From: Pseudoflavonifractor sp902362925
Lineage (GTDB): Bacteria > Bacillota > Clostridia > Oscillospirales > Oscillospiraceae
Strand: one strand, 5' to 3'
DNA length: 64,000 bases
Assembly (NCBI GenBank): GCA_902362925.1
Contig: CABIYL010000017.1
In this document: piece after piece, positions 54,201 through 62,073 of the stretch
How the letters are laid out: every line of letters begins with the position of its first letter
How positions within the stretch are numbered: position 1 is the first letter of the stretch
Program-made: the position numbers and the translations under genes
The notes under the pieces: generated by a model
The model's input: the letters and a program-made list of their open reading frames with translations, nothing else
What the model was told of the DNA's origin: nothing
Databases searched by the model: none

Positions 54201-56202
54201 TTATGATAGTGCAAATAATTGGATATTTACACTTCCTAACGGCGCTTTTTCCGTGAGCTTCCAGACGGTGTACGTGGATACCGGCTATGTATCACCTGAA
54301 AATTTGAAAAACACCACCCAGTTTACCGGAACAGATACTCAGTATTCGGTAATTGAAATTCTGAATTCCTCCGAATATGAAGTGGTAAATGTAACACTGC
54401 TGAAGGACAAGTTTAGCGGCAGCTCTGCAAGTAACTTTAGACTTCCTACCTTCCCCCAGCCGGATATGGAGAAGGAGCATAGCATTTACAATAAGGATGG
54501 CAGTGTACAGGCGATTCCCAAAGTTAGAAGAGATGAAGATAAGACTGCCTGGCTGGTGCGTATCTATGTTAAACCGGTGGAGAAGGAAAATACCCTCACC
54601 ATCAGATATGTGGATGAAACCACCGGAAGCGATGTGGAGATTCATACCGGTTCCATCAACGCATACAAAGAACTGACCTACAACGACGCCGTCACAGGAT
54701 ACACGACGTTTGGTAACCTGACTGCTGCTCAGCTGAGAGCCATGACTGCCGATGAGATGAATGCCTCCTATATTCTGAGCCCCACCGGTGATGGAACAGG
54801 CAGCGTCAAACAGTATTTTAATACAGATCTCAAAGATATCCCTGCCATTGATGCCAAGTACAAGAGCGGTATTTACGAATACACTGGCGCTGCAATTTCG
54901 GATGATGGCCGAACCTTGACCTTCTACTATAAGGCTGATACGGCCGTCAGCTCTTATGTGGTGGACTTTGGCCTGTCCGTGAATGTTCCTGTGACCGATT
55001 TGGTGAATAACCCCGGTGATGTGATAGACGTGACGGTTGGTACTGCGCGCTACGGCACTGTCACTGTCAGCGCGACCAACAGCACTATTACATACACGCC
55101 CACAGCCATCCTGAAAGGCACTGACAGCGTTCAGGTTACCATCTCCTACGGAACATCCTCCATTACGGCCATGCTCTATTTTGTCCCTGCTTCCACAGTG
55201 TACTATGAGGCTGAGGGCAGAGACTTTGTGGAGTTCCAGAATGGCAGCAGCAACATGAACTGGACCGCAGAGGGAACTTCTGGCAATCGGACCCAGGCGG
55301 CGGAGAAGCTGGGTGAAAAGGAGAATAACTACGGTTCTGATCCCGCCTATAATAGCAAAGAACTGACCTGGAGCAACGAAAATGCTCAGAAGGTAACCGT
55401 TAGCGAGGCTGCTTTTGGCGAAAGTGGAAAGTGGCCCACCGCTACCTTTACCTTCACCGGTACCGGTGCGGATATCATCAGCCAGACCGATGTCAAGGCT
55501 GGTGTTATTCTGGTGGATGTGAAGCAGGGTACGGAGTACATCAAGTCCTACATCGTCAACAACTACTACGGTTATACTTACAGCGATACCGGTTGGACTG
55601 TTTCCAAGGACAGAAACGGCAACGGCATTGACAGCATCTATCAGGTGCCTGTGATTGCCATCCGTGACCTGGACCACGGTACCTACACCGTCACTATCAC
55701 CGTGGCCTATGACGGGCTCTTTGATGTGGCGAGTCAGGGCAGCTTCGACTTCTACCTGGATGCCATCCGTGTGTATAACCCGCTGGAGAGCAGTAGCGTG
55801 TACGCCGTTGACGGCGAATCTGCTCCCATCTTCAAAGTCCTTCATAACCTTGTAACGAAGTTTGGTGATACCGGTACTCTGGTGGACGGCCTGGAAGATG
55901 CAAAGCTTGATCAGTTCAAGACTGTTGGTCCTAATAATGAGATCTACCTGACTTCCGGTCAGAGCGTGACGGTTGATCTGGAGGAAAGCGTAAGCGGCAA
56001 GAACGCTCAGATCGCTGCCCGTTTGATTGACGGTAAAAGTGCTACCCTTAATATTGACGACAAGACTGTTACCGTCAACAGCACGGTGGATCAGTACTAC
56101 ACCATCACCGGTGGTGTCAATGGCAACGAGGTAACCATCACCAATAATGGCCAGGGCACAGTGGCTCTGACGATCCTGAAGCTGACCGGCGGGTCTAACT
56201 GA
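51238..56202 (+). CDS. Giant secreted GH20-like protein (putative beta-N-acetylhexosaminidase)
   Basis: 1654 residues. Signal peptide (about 1-33), then a GH20-type barrel: DRIVHLDMGRKYFTPDWIKS, LGYNQLELDFGNSETGQFRF, VPLLNSPGHFGAV and the catalytic pair GADEF (Asp304-Glu305). The barrel is broken after its second strand by about 80 residues of EEPAAPVETGEP-type repeats (about 108-187). Downstream lie beta domains, a FIVAR-like helical module (about 785-840), an MBP-type module (TLTIRYVDETTGSDVEI, about 1120), and C-terminal carbohydrate-binding-like domains. No LPXTG or SLH anchor is seen. AT-richer codon use than neighbours from about 52 to 56 kb suggests transfer or fast evolution. Starts at ATG 51238 (gggagg). 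Confidence 0.82.
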   Translation: MKKAVRKGASKAVALVLSLAMIFGMAPMVSASAGNTADVQDNFDRIVHLDMGRKYFTPDWIKSLIDEMAKLGYNQLELDFGNSETGQFRFALSDMSVTYTYTEQTMVPVDNTDAQEEPAAPVETGEPVEEQPAAPVQTEEPVDEEQTAETVMPLQEEPAAPAETTEPTAPVTDEVLEQAEESGTANGVLEYNYLDVPTTNTVYLNAALPADDKYITEAEMEGIIDHAKDKGIEIVPLLNSPGHFGAVLDGVQDENDDPVNFSYNNSNSLDITNGEAVAFGQAVVLKYAQWFWNKGCCTFNIGADEFYTEGGSFGGLTQETYRLFADYVNGLYDGLEEIGYTTIRAFNDGFYYTKKQYVEFRPFEICYWSSGYSGYDYATAQTIQDRGHSLINTHGNYYYIVGGGSPMMKGELAASSFSATEFMGGHIENPSGAMFCIWSDNPLGASEHEVWTDLFDDPAYLLDFTTGLKGTVTKTDEKTGVQVTANGLTRLTVTEATLEESSYKQYVAYDMEPATDTGAYTKEAEVTIPLGTLKDYDASRLTGFVVNSDGTIQEIGGTKSGDSYTFTMPHFSVGGVALKEAYYTMPDGYKGSVEQKTATGDTYYEKVSGASGIVPGEQYLIVGKYSGYREDYYYAMTADGGVQQVVPKDGRIEDSYDSNLWTFESSNGSYKLKDSSGTYAYPTASGEWYGWSYSLEIGKITGEDVTVSGNDTVTIGRKVQSGRSNTDSYIVLSTRWGSVNGFGAGNEGDDLTLYKKVSIPGGTYYTVGKDGMNRLISEVPTTNNGVYTEASWDPFENALQAAQAELASVQDSYDSQTDAEQAQDALNQAAEALYVAWRALENDPDYVPEPDWTPRLRYYIANDHNVVNVQGENEVQAVATTSGKPIAEMVDEWITRSASGREAMYWKTYVQSNPKQAGNGSEDLTDEGKNIGTQAVSLKYDEKNWLYESTDGKWTVLSQDDQLTVYYVEKTTVSREITVFTSDWGSDPYDSANNWIFTLPNGAFSVSFQTVYVDTGYVSPENLKNTTQFTGTDTQYSVIEILNSSEYEVVNVTLLKDKFSGSSASNFRLPTFPQPDMEKEHSIYNKDGSVQAIPKVRRDEDKTAWLVRIYVKPVEKENTLTIRYVDETTGSDVEIHTGSINAYKELTYNDAVTGYTTFGNLTAAQLRAMTADEMNASYILSPTGDGTGSVKQYFNTDLKDIPAIDAKYKSGIYEYTGAAISDDGRTLTFYYKADTAVSSYVVDFGLSVNVPVTDLVNNPGDVIDVTVGTARYGTVTVSATNSTITYTPTAILKGTDSVQVTISYGTSSITAMLYFVPASTVYYEAEGRDFVEFQNGSSNMNWTAEGTSGNRTQAAEKLGEKENNYGSDPAYNSKELTWSNENAQKVTVSEAAFGESGKWPTATFTFTGTGADIISQTDVKAGVILVDVKQGTEYIKSYIVNNYYGYTYSDTGWTVSKDRNGNGIDSIYQVPVIAIRDLDHGTYTVTITVAYDGLFDVASQGSFDFYLDAIRVYNPLESSSVYAVDGESAPIFKVLHNLVTKFGDTGTLVDGLEDAKLDQFKTVGPNNEIYLTSGQSVTVDLEESVSGKNAQIAARLIDGKSATLNIDDKTVTVNSTVDQYYTITGGVNGNEVTITNNGQGTVALTILKLTGGSN

Positions 56203-56219
56203 GAAAGGGGGACTGCATC

Positions 56220-56459
56220 ATGAAAAAGACATACTGCAAGCCCCAGATTGCCTTTGAGGACTTTGAGCTGTGCGCCAACATCGCCGCTGGTTGTGAGTTC
56301 AAAACGATTCACTGGAAGGATACATGCGCTTATGAGCTGCTCGGCGGCTACAAGGTGTTTGTGGCTGAGGCGACCGCATGTAAGTACAAGCAGCAGGATG
56401 GTGCTGCCGGCGTCTGCTACCATATTCCTGTGGACAGCAGAAACATCTTTACCTCGTAA
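56220..56459 (+). CDS. Putative RiPP precursor peptide, six cysteines
   Basis: 79 residues, starting MKKTYCKPQIAFEDFELCAN, with Cys at 6, 18, 25, 36, 54 and 66. The first 25 residues (charged start, KPxIxFExFxL-type helix, IAAGC) look like a leader. The rest (27-79) is rich in Cys, Tyr, Lys and Gly like a modified core. It starts 17 bases after the GH20 stop with a strong ribosome binding site (gaaaggggg), is followed by an attenuator hairpin, and then by radical SAM, PqqD and HPr-kinase-like genes. That order is classic for a precursor made in excess of its enzymes. No known class is matched. Confidence 0.7.
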   Translation: MKKTYCKPQIAFEDFELCANIAAGCEFKTIHWKDTCAYELLGGYKVFVAEATACKYKQQDGAAGVCYHIPVDSRNIFTS

Positions 56460-56468
56460 GCAAAGCGC

Positions 56469-56506
56469 GAAAGCCCTGCCCCTATGCGGGGCAGGGCTTT
56501 CTTTAT
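56469..56506 (+). terminator. Attenuator between precursor and modification genes
   Basis: gaaagccctgccc / gggcagggctttc stem with a 6-7 base loop, then TTTAT. Probably a partial terminator that lowers expression of the enzymes relative to the precursor. Confidence 0.78.
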
Positions 56507-56529
56507 CCCATGAGCGGAGGAGGAACGTC

Positions 56530-57375
56530 ATGGCAGAACGGCGATACCGCTTCGGCGGAGTAGGGGTGACATTAAGCGCTCCGGCGGATATCAGTGAAAA
56601 GCCGGCTCTGGCACCCTTTGGCGTCTCCGCTCCGGCGGAGGACATCCTGATAGCTTGCGATTTTTCGGAAGAGTTTGCAATGCCGGAAACGCCGCCTCTT
56701 CTGGATGAGCCATACCGGACTGTCTGGGTGGCAGAGAACAGGGAAAGCGGCGTGCTTCGCTACCAGAAATCCGATGCGCCGTGGCCCTGCTGCATGTGGA
56801 ACCGGCAGAGCAAAAAAATTTCTATGCTATGGAAACCGGAATTTAGAGATAAGCTTTCTGCGTGGCAAATTATAGAGGCCGTAGACCTGTTCCATCTACT
56901 CCTCATGGAGGGAGGTGTGGTCCTCCATGGGTCCTATATCCTCTATTATGGCATGGGAATCGTCTTTTCCGCTCCCAGCGGGACGGGAAAATCCACCCAG
57001 GCCGCGTTGTGGGAACGGTTCCGTGGAGCAGAGATAGTAAATGGCGACCGGTGCCTGCTGCGTGTGGATGAGGATGGGAACCCATGGGTCCATGGTATCT
57101 GTTATAGTGGCACCTCCCGTATCTGTAAGAACGTGAGCGCTCCGCTACATGCTCTGGTGCTGCTGGGGCAGTCGCCGGAAAACCGGATCAGGATTGCAAA
57201 AGGGCTGGAAGCGTTTCGCTTTTTAATGCCTCAGTGCGCCTACCGCGTATGGGATAAGTGGGATGTGACCAATGTAACGAAAATCTTGTCTGACGTGCTG
57301 TCCGCTGTACCGGTGTTTCTGCTGGAGTGTCGGCCGGACGAGAGTGCGGTGGAGACTTTGGAGAAAATGCTATGA
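56530..57375 (+). CDS. HPr-kinase-like protein of the peptide cluster
   Basis: 281 residues. The C-terminal half has an HPr kinase/phosphorylase-type P-loop (FSAPSGTGKSTQAALWERF, about 146-165) and a following EIVNGDRCLLRVDE. The N-terminal half is unrelated to HprK. Such proteins occur in lasso-peptide and other RiPP clusters, where some phosphorylate the peptide. The target here is presumed to be the 79-residue peptide or a precursor-bound intermediate. ATG 56530 with ggaggagg upstream; overlaps the radical SAM gene (ATGA). Confidence 0.82.
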   Translation: MAERRYRFGGVGVTLSAPADISEKPALAPFGVSAPAEDILIACDFSEEFAMPETPPLLDEPYRTVWVAENRESGVLRYQKSDAPWPCCMWNRQSKKISMLWKPEFRDKLSAWQIIEAVDLFHLLLMEGGVVLHGSYILYYGMGIVFSAPSGTGKSTQAALWERFRGAEIVNGDRCLLRVDEDGNPWVHGICYSGTSRICKNVSAPLHALVLLGQSPENRIRIAKGLEAFRFLMPQCAYRVWDKWDVTNVTKILSDVLSAVPVFLLECRPDESAVETLEKML

Positions 57376-58502
57376 GCGAGACAAAACAACAACCGGGCCG
57401 GGAGGTAGAACCCCTCTGGTCCCAATATATTCATCAAAAGGGGAATGCCTTGGGCCTGCCGGTTAGCGGCAGCTTTGAGTTGACCCCACAGTGCAACTTC
57501 AACTGTAAAATGTGTTATGTCCACCAGACTGCCGAGCAGGTGGCCGCCTCTGGACGGAAGGAGCTCACCGCCGACCAGTGGCTGGATATCGCCCGGCAGG
57601 CAAAGGATGCCGGCATGGTCTTTCTGCTCCTGACCGGAGGAGAGCCCCTGACCTTCCCGGAGTTTCCACGGCTGCTCCACGAGCTGAAGCAGTTGGGACT
57701 GCTGGTGTCCGTCAACTCCAACGGCTCCCTCATCCGGGGAGAGATGCTGGAGGCGCTGAAAAAAGACCCGCCGCTCCGGTTCAACATTACCCTCTACGGC
57801 GGCAGTGATGCCACCTATGAGCGGCTGTGCGGCCGTCCCATGTTCCACCAGGTGGTGGACAACATCCGCGCTCTGAAGGAGGCAGGCATCTCCGTGCGGC
57901 TCAACGCCTCCATCACCCCGGACAACAAGAACGACGTGGCAGATATCTTCCGTATCGGCAGGGAGCTGGGGGTCTACGTCAAGTCCACCACTTACATGTT
58001 CCCGCCGGTGCGCATCAATGGCGGCGCAGCGGGAGAGGCGGAGCACCGATTCTCAGCGGTTGACGCAGCCAAGTACGAGTTGCTCTGCCGGGAACAGACC
58101 ATGACGGAGGAACAGCTGCGGGAGGCCGTAAAGAACGGCGGACTGCCGCCGGATGGCGAGGAGTGCACCGGCGGTGCCGAGGGCGAACCCCTCTTCTGCC
58201 GTGCAGGCCGCAGCTCTTTCTGGATGACCTGGGACGGCCGACTGCTCCCCTGCGGGATGATGGCCGACCAGGGGGTATCTGTGCCGGAGCAGGGATTTGC
58301 CGCCGCTTGGGCGGCAGCCCGACAGGCAGTTGAGGCTATCCGCCTGCCCAAGGAGTGTACCGGCTGTCCTATGCATACCCAGTGCGCTTCCTGCGCCGCC
58401 TCCTGTGCGGCGGAGACCGGCCGGTGCGACGGTAAGCCGGAGTACCTCTGTGAAATGACCAAGACCCTGATCCACCTGACATGGGAAAAATACGGAAAGT
58501 GA
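57372..58502 (+). CDS. Radical SAM/SPASM peptide-modifying enzyme
   Basis: 376 residues. Radical SAM cluster CNFNCKMC (Cys41, 45, 48) inside ELTPQCNFNCKMCYVH, GGEPLTFPEF, then a C-terminal SPASM region with Cys in FCRAGRSSFWMTWDGRLLPCGMM and a dense CTGCPMHTQCASCAASCAA run for auxiliary clusters. Installs a radical-derived crosslink (for example thioether or C-C) in a peptide. Neighbouring PqqD and Cys-rich peptide make that peptide the likely substrate. Confidence 0.92.
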   Translation: MSETKQQPGREVEPLWSQYIHQKGNALGLPVSGSFELTPQCNFNCKMCYVHQTAEQVAASGRKELTADQWLDIARQAKDAGMVFLLLTGGEPLTFPEFPRLLHELKQLGLLVSVNSNGSLIRGEMLEALKKDPPLRFNITLYGGSDATYERLCGRPMFHQVVDNIRALKEAGISVRLNASITPDNKNDVADIFRIGRELGVYVKSTTYMFPPVRINGGAAGEAEHRFSAVDAAKYELLCREQTMTEEQLREAVKNGGLPPDGEECTGGAEGEPLFCRAGRSSFWMTWDGRLLPCGMMADQGVSVPEQGFAAAWAAARQAVEAIRLPKECTGCPMHTQCASCAASCAAETGRCDGKPEYLCEMTKTLIHLTWEKYGK

Positions 58503-58512
58503 GAGCGGCACA

Positions 58513-58773
58513 ATGGAAGTGAAGAAACAGCTGGTCCTGCGGGAGATCGCAGGCGACTATGCACTGATTCCGATAGGTAATACTATAATTAAAAATAACG
58601 GTTTGTTTTCACTAAGCGAGACAGGCGCACGCATCTGGGAGCTTCTGCCCCAGGCAGATGGTGCGGAACAGCTGGTGGACGCCCTGCTGGAGGAGTATGA
58701 CGTAGACAGAGAGACGCTGTCGCGGGATGTGGACGAATTCCTGGAGCAGCTCCGGCAGCTGGAGATTCTCTGA
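58513..58773 (+). CDS. PqqD-family RiPP recognition element
   Basis: 86 residues, a winged-helix RiPP recognition element: DYALIPIGNTIIKNNGLFSL, SETGARIWELL, LLEEYDVDRETLSRDVDEFL. Presents the precursor leader to the radical SAM enzyme encoded 10 bp upstream. Confidence 0.92.
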   Translation: MEVKKQLVLREIAGDYALIPIGNTIIKNNGLFSLSETGARIWELLPQADGAEQLVDALLEEYDVDRETLSRDVDEFLEQLRQLEIL

Positions 58774-59640
58774 GTGAAATTATGGAGAAAAGGGCTGCTG
58801 CTGGTGCTGGCAGCCCTCCTGCTTCTGGCCGCCTGGATTGCCTGGGGGGTGTGGCGCTCGGCCAACAACCCGGTGGTCCGGACCTGGCAGATAGAGTCGG
58901 GGCTACCTGTCCGGCTGGCTGTGCTGGCCGACCTGCACGGCAGTGTGTTTGGGGAGCATAACAGCGACCTGGCCGCCCTGGTGGCGGAACAGAAGCCGGA
59001 CCTCATCCTGCTGGACGGCGACATGCTCAACGGCGATGCGGTCGGACCGGAGGAGCTGCTCTTGCTGATGGAACAGCTGGTGGAGATTGCGCCGGTCTAC
59101 TGCGCCTGGGGCAACCACGAGCTGGAGTACATGGCAAAGGGCACTTCCGACCTGCGGGAGCAGATGGAGGCCCTGGGGGCCGTGGTGCTGGAGCTGGATT
59201 ACATAGACTTGACAGTCAACGGCGCACAGCTGCGGCTGGGCGGCATGTATGACTACGCCTTTGCCCTGGACGACTACAACTCCTGCGACCCGGAACGGAT
59301 GAAGCCGAAGGTATGGCAGTTTCTCACGGACTTCCAGGACACGGACCGGTATAAGGTGATGCTGTCCCACCGGCCGGACAGCTTTGTCTTTGGGGCGGCG
59401 TCCGTAACCTGGGACGTGGACCTGGTGGTCAGCGGCCATCTTCACGGGGGCCAGGTGGTGCTGCCCCTGCTGGGGGGCGTGTTCGGCGGGGACCAGGGAT
59501 GGTTCCCTGAATATGTCCACGGAATTTATGAGAAGGACAATATCACGCTGGCCATTACCAGCGGACTGGGCAGCCAGAGGGAGCGCCTGCCCCGGTTCAA
59601 CAACCCGCCGGAGGTCATGGTGCTGGATCTGTCGGCTTGA
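58774..59640 (+). CDS. Membrane-anchored metallophosphoesterase (YaeI/YkuE-like)
   Basis: 288 residues. N-terminal membrane anchor (GLLLVLAALLLLAAWIAWGVW), calcineurin-type metal motifs LAVLADLHGS, LLDGDMLN, WGNHE, LSHRPD and VSGHLHGGQV. Hydrolyses a phosphoester at the outer membrane face; YkuE-like enzymes act on UDP-diacylglucosamine or similar. Starts at GTG 58774 directly after the PqqD stop, so it is in the same operon. Confidence 0.9.
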   Translation: MKLWRKGLLLVLAALLLLAAWIAWGVWRSANNPVVRTWQIESGLPVRLAVLADLHGSVFGEHNSDLAALVAEQKPDLILLDGDMLNGDAVGPEELLLLMEQLVEIAPVYCAWGNHELEYMAKGTSDLREQMEALGAVVLELDYIDLTVNGAQLRLGGMYDYAFALDDYNSCDPERMKPKVWQFLTDFQDTDRYKVMLSHRPDSFVFGAASVTWDVDLVVSGHLHGGQVVLPLLGGVFGGDQGWFPEYVHGIYEKDNITLAITSGLGSQRERLPRFNNPPEVMVLDLSA

Positions 59641-59655
59641 GAGGAGAGAACACCT

Positions 59656-60897
59656 GTGGAGGAACATCAGCAGCAGCTTTTGCAGTGCCTCCGGTCGGCC
59701 CTGTTTCGGCAGGAGGCCGTCCGGTGGCCGGGGGACGAGGGAGAGCGGAGCGCGCTCCTGACTCTGGCTGAGGAGCAGCACGTCCTTCCGCTGGTGCTGG
59801 ACCGGTTGATTCCCGCCGCCAAGGCCGCCGGTGCGGATGGAGAGACCCTGCGCCCTCTGCGGCAGCTGCTGCTCCAGAGCGCTGTTGGCCAGACCCGGCG
59901 TACAGGGAAGCTGGAGGAGCTCTATGGCGCCCTGGAGGCGGAGGGACTGCGTCCCCTGCTGGCCAAGGGCCTGGCCTGCCGTCTGCTCTACCCCAACCCG
60001 GACCTGCGTCCCTCCTCTGACGAGGACCTGCTGGCCCGGGATGAGGACCTGGAGTCCATCCACCGGGTGTTTACCAGTATGGGGATGGAGCAGGAGGGGG
60101 ACGAGCAGCTGGGAGAGGCCCAGGTAGTGACCTACGGCGACCGGGAAAGCGGCCTGCGCGTGGAGCTCCACAGAAGGCTTTTTCCCGAGGATGCCCAGGC
60201 TTACGGCGGAATGAATCGCTGTTTTGAGCAGGCCTTTGAACGGGGCGTGCGTCTGGAGGGAGCCAACGGCCCGGTTTGGACCATGGGGCCGGACGACCAC
60301 CTGCTCTACCTCATCTGCCACAGCTTCAAGCACTTCCTCCACTCCGGCTTTGGTGTCCGGCAGGTGTGTGACATCTGCCTGGCCGCCGCTGCCTGGGGAG
60401 ATCGCATCGACTGGGACGGATTTTTTGCAGCCCTGGAGCCCTTCCGGGCGGATTGCTTTGCCCTGAACCTGCTTGCCATCGGCACGGAGTACCTGGGCTT
60501 TGCCGGGCGGTGGCCTGCACCCATGGCGGCGGCTCTGGCTGCACGGGGTGAGACCGACTGCGGTCCGCTGCTGGAGGACCTGCTCACCGCCGGTGTGTAC
60601 GGCAGCAGCTCCGACGTGCGGCTCCACAGCAGCCGCATCACCCTCAACGCCGTGGCGGCGGAGGGGGAGCAGGGGCTGGGGCACTCGGTACTGCGGACGG
60701 TGTTCCCCTCCGCCCATGAGCTGGAGGGGCGCTATCCTTATTTAAAGGAGAAGCCCTGGCTGCTGCCGTGGGCCTGGGTCCAGCGTCTGGTCCACTACGC
60801 CGGGGAGACCTGGGGCCGGACAGGGGCAGCCAGGGAGAGCGTGGCCATCGGCGAGCGCCGGGTGGAGCTGCTGAAGAAGTACGGGGTGATCCCATGA
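59656..60897 (+). CDS. NTP_transf_5 family nucleotidyltransferase-like protein
   Basis: 413 residues. N-terminal helical part, then GLRPLLAKGLACRLLYPNPD, LRPSSDEDLLARDED (a degenerate nucleotidyltransferase acidic site) and LRVELHRRLFPED, DDHLLYLICHSFKHFLHSGFGVRQVCDI. This family is repeatedly found in RiPP loci next to HPr-kinase-like genes and also in surface polysaccharide clusters. Activity unproven. ATG or GTG near 59656 (gaggagag upstream). Overlaps the next gene. Confidence 0.82.
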   Translation: MEEHQQQLLQCLRSALFRQEAVRWPGDEGERSALLTLAEEQHVLPLVLDRLIPAAKAAGADGETLRPLRQLLLQSAVGQTRRTGKLEELYGALEAEGLRPLLAKGLACRLLYPNPDLRPSSDEDLLARDEDLESIHRVFTSMGMEQEGDEQLGEAQVVTYGDRESGLRVELHRRLFPEDAQAYGGMNRCFEQAFERGVRLEGANGPVWTMGPDDHLLYLICHSFKHFLHSGFGVRQVCDICLAAAAWGDRIDWDGFFAALEPFRADCFALNLLAIGTEYLGFAGRWPAPMAAALAARGETDCGPLLEDLLTAGVYGSSSDVRLHSSRITLNAVAAEGEQGLGHSVLRTVFPSAHELEGRYPYLKEKPWLLPWAWVQRLVHYAGETWGRTGAARESVAIGERRVELLKKYGVIP

Positions 60898-61367
60898 GCG
60901 CCGGGCGGCATGTGCTGGACAGCGATCAGGTGGAGGAGCGTCTGTCGCCTCTGCTCCGGGCCGGGGCGGAGGTGCCACTGGTGGTGACGGGGAGCAGCAT
61001 GGTTCCCTTTCTCCGGGACAGAAGGGATAAGGTGTTCTTGAAATCCCCTGATTTTGTGCCAGTCCGGACGGGAGACATTCTGTTTTTCAAGCGGGACAGT
61101 GGCCAGTGGATTCTCCACCGGCTGCACCATTTCACGCCGGATGGCCTGATGGTCATCAACGGCGACGGTCAGACTTGGTTTGAGACCATCCGGCCCGACC
61201 AGGTGCTGGGCATTGTGGTAAGGATTAGCCGGAGCGGGAAAGAGCCTTTTTCACCCCGGCGGTGGGACTGGGCGCTGCTGCGCCGGGTATGGAAGCTGCT
61301 GCTGCCGGTGCGGCCGGCGCTGCTGCGGTGTATCGGATGGATAAGCCGGCTGAGACACAGAAAATAA
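60894..61367 (+). CDS. S24/S26-family peptidase-like protein
   Basis: 157 residues. GSSMVPFLRDRRDKVFL holds the Ser of S24/S26 peptidases; VRTGDILFFKRDSGQWILHRLHHF supplies the expected Lys/Arg region; then INGDGQTW. There is no clear N-terminal membrane helix, so it differs from signal peptidase I. Candidate leader peptidase for the cluster's peptide. Start ATG 60894 overlaps the previous stop. Confidence 0.82.
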   Translation: MSAGRHVLDSDQVEERLSPLLRAGAEVPLVVTGSSMVPFLRDRRDKVFLKSPDFVPVRTGDILFFKRDSGQWILHRLHHFTPDGLMVINGDGQTWFETIRPDQVLGIVVRISRSGKEPFSPRRWDWALLRRVWKLLLPVRPALLRCIGWISRLRHRK

Positions 61368-61386
61368 GCGGTATGGAGAGATAGAG

Positions 61387-62073
61387 ATGCGGAGTGCGGT
61401 GATTGAAGAGGATAAAAGGACCTTTTGGAGCCTGACCGGAGGACAGAGGGTCTATCTCAAGGTGAAATTTGTGGTGGACTGGTTGCTGGCGCTGGCGGCA
61501 CTGGTAGTGCTCTCACCGGTGTTCGCGGTGATTGTGCTGGCCATCAAGCGGGAGGACGGCGGACCGGTGTTTTTCACCCAGAAGCGGGTGGCCCGTGGCG
61601 GTGCCTATTTCCCCATCTACAAGTTCCGCACCATGCGCCTGGATACTCCCCACGACATGCCCACCCATCTGCTCAAGGACCCGGAGCAGTACATCACCAA
61701 GGTGGGGCGGTTCCTGCGTAGGACCTCCCTGGATGAGCTGCCCCAGCTGTGGAATATCATCCGGGGAGAGCTGGCGGTGTCCGGTCCCCGGCCTGCTCTG
61801 TGGAACCAGTACGACCTCATCGCCCTGCGGGAGGAGTACGGCGTACAGCAAATTCGCCCCGGTATTACGGGCTGGGCCCAGATCCACGGGCGGGATGAGC
61901 TGGAGATTGACAAAAAGGCGGCGCTGGACGCCTATTATCTCCGACATCTGGGGCCTGTGATTGACCTGAAGTGCTTTTTCGGCACCTTCCTGGCGGTGTT
62001 CCGGCAGGATGGCGTGGTGGAAGGCGGTACAGGCGCGATGAAGGAAGGAAACGGAGAGACCCCGAAGGCATGA
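61387..62073 (+). CDS. Polyprenyl-phosphate sugar-1-phosphate transferase
   Basis: 228 residues. One strong membrane helix (VVDWLLALAALVVLSPVFAV) followed by the bacterial sugar transferase domain: VFFTQKRVARGGAYFPIYKFRTM, VGRFLRRTSLDELPQLWNIIRGELAVSGPRPAL. Starts assembly of an exported polysaccharide repeat on undecaprenyl phosphate. ATG 61387, ggagag upstream. The next gene overlaps its stop. Confidence 0.94.
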   Translation: MRSAVIEEDKRTFWSLTGGQRVYLKVKFVVDWLLALAALVVLSPVFAVIVLAIKREDGGPVFFTQKRVARGGAYFPIYKFRTMRLDTPHDMPTHLLKDPEQYITKVGRFLRRTSLDELPQLWNIIRGELAVSGPRPALWNQYDLIALREEYGVQQIRPGITGWAQIHGRDELEIDKKAALDAYYLRHLGPVIDLKCFFGTFLAVFRQDGVVEGGTGAMKEGNGETPKA

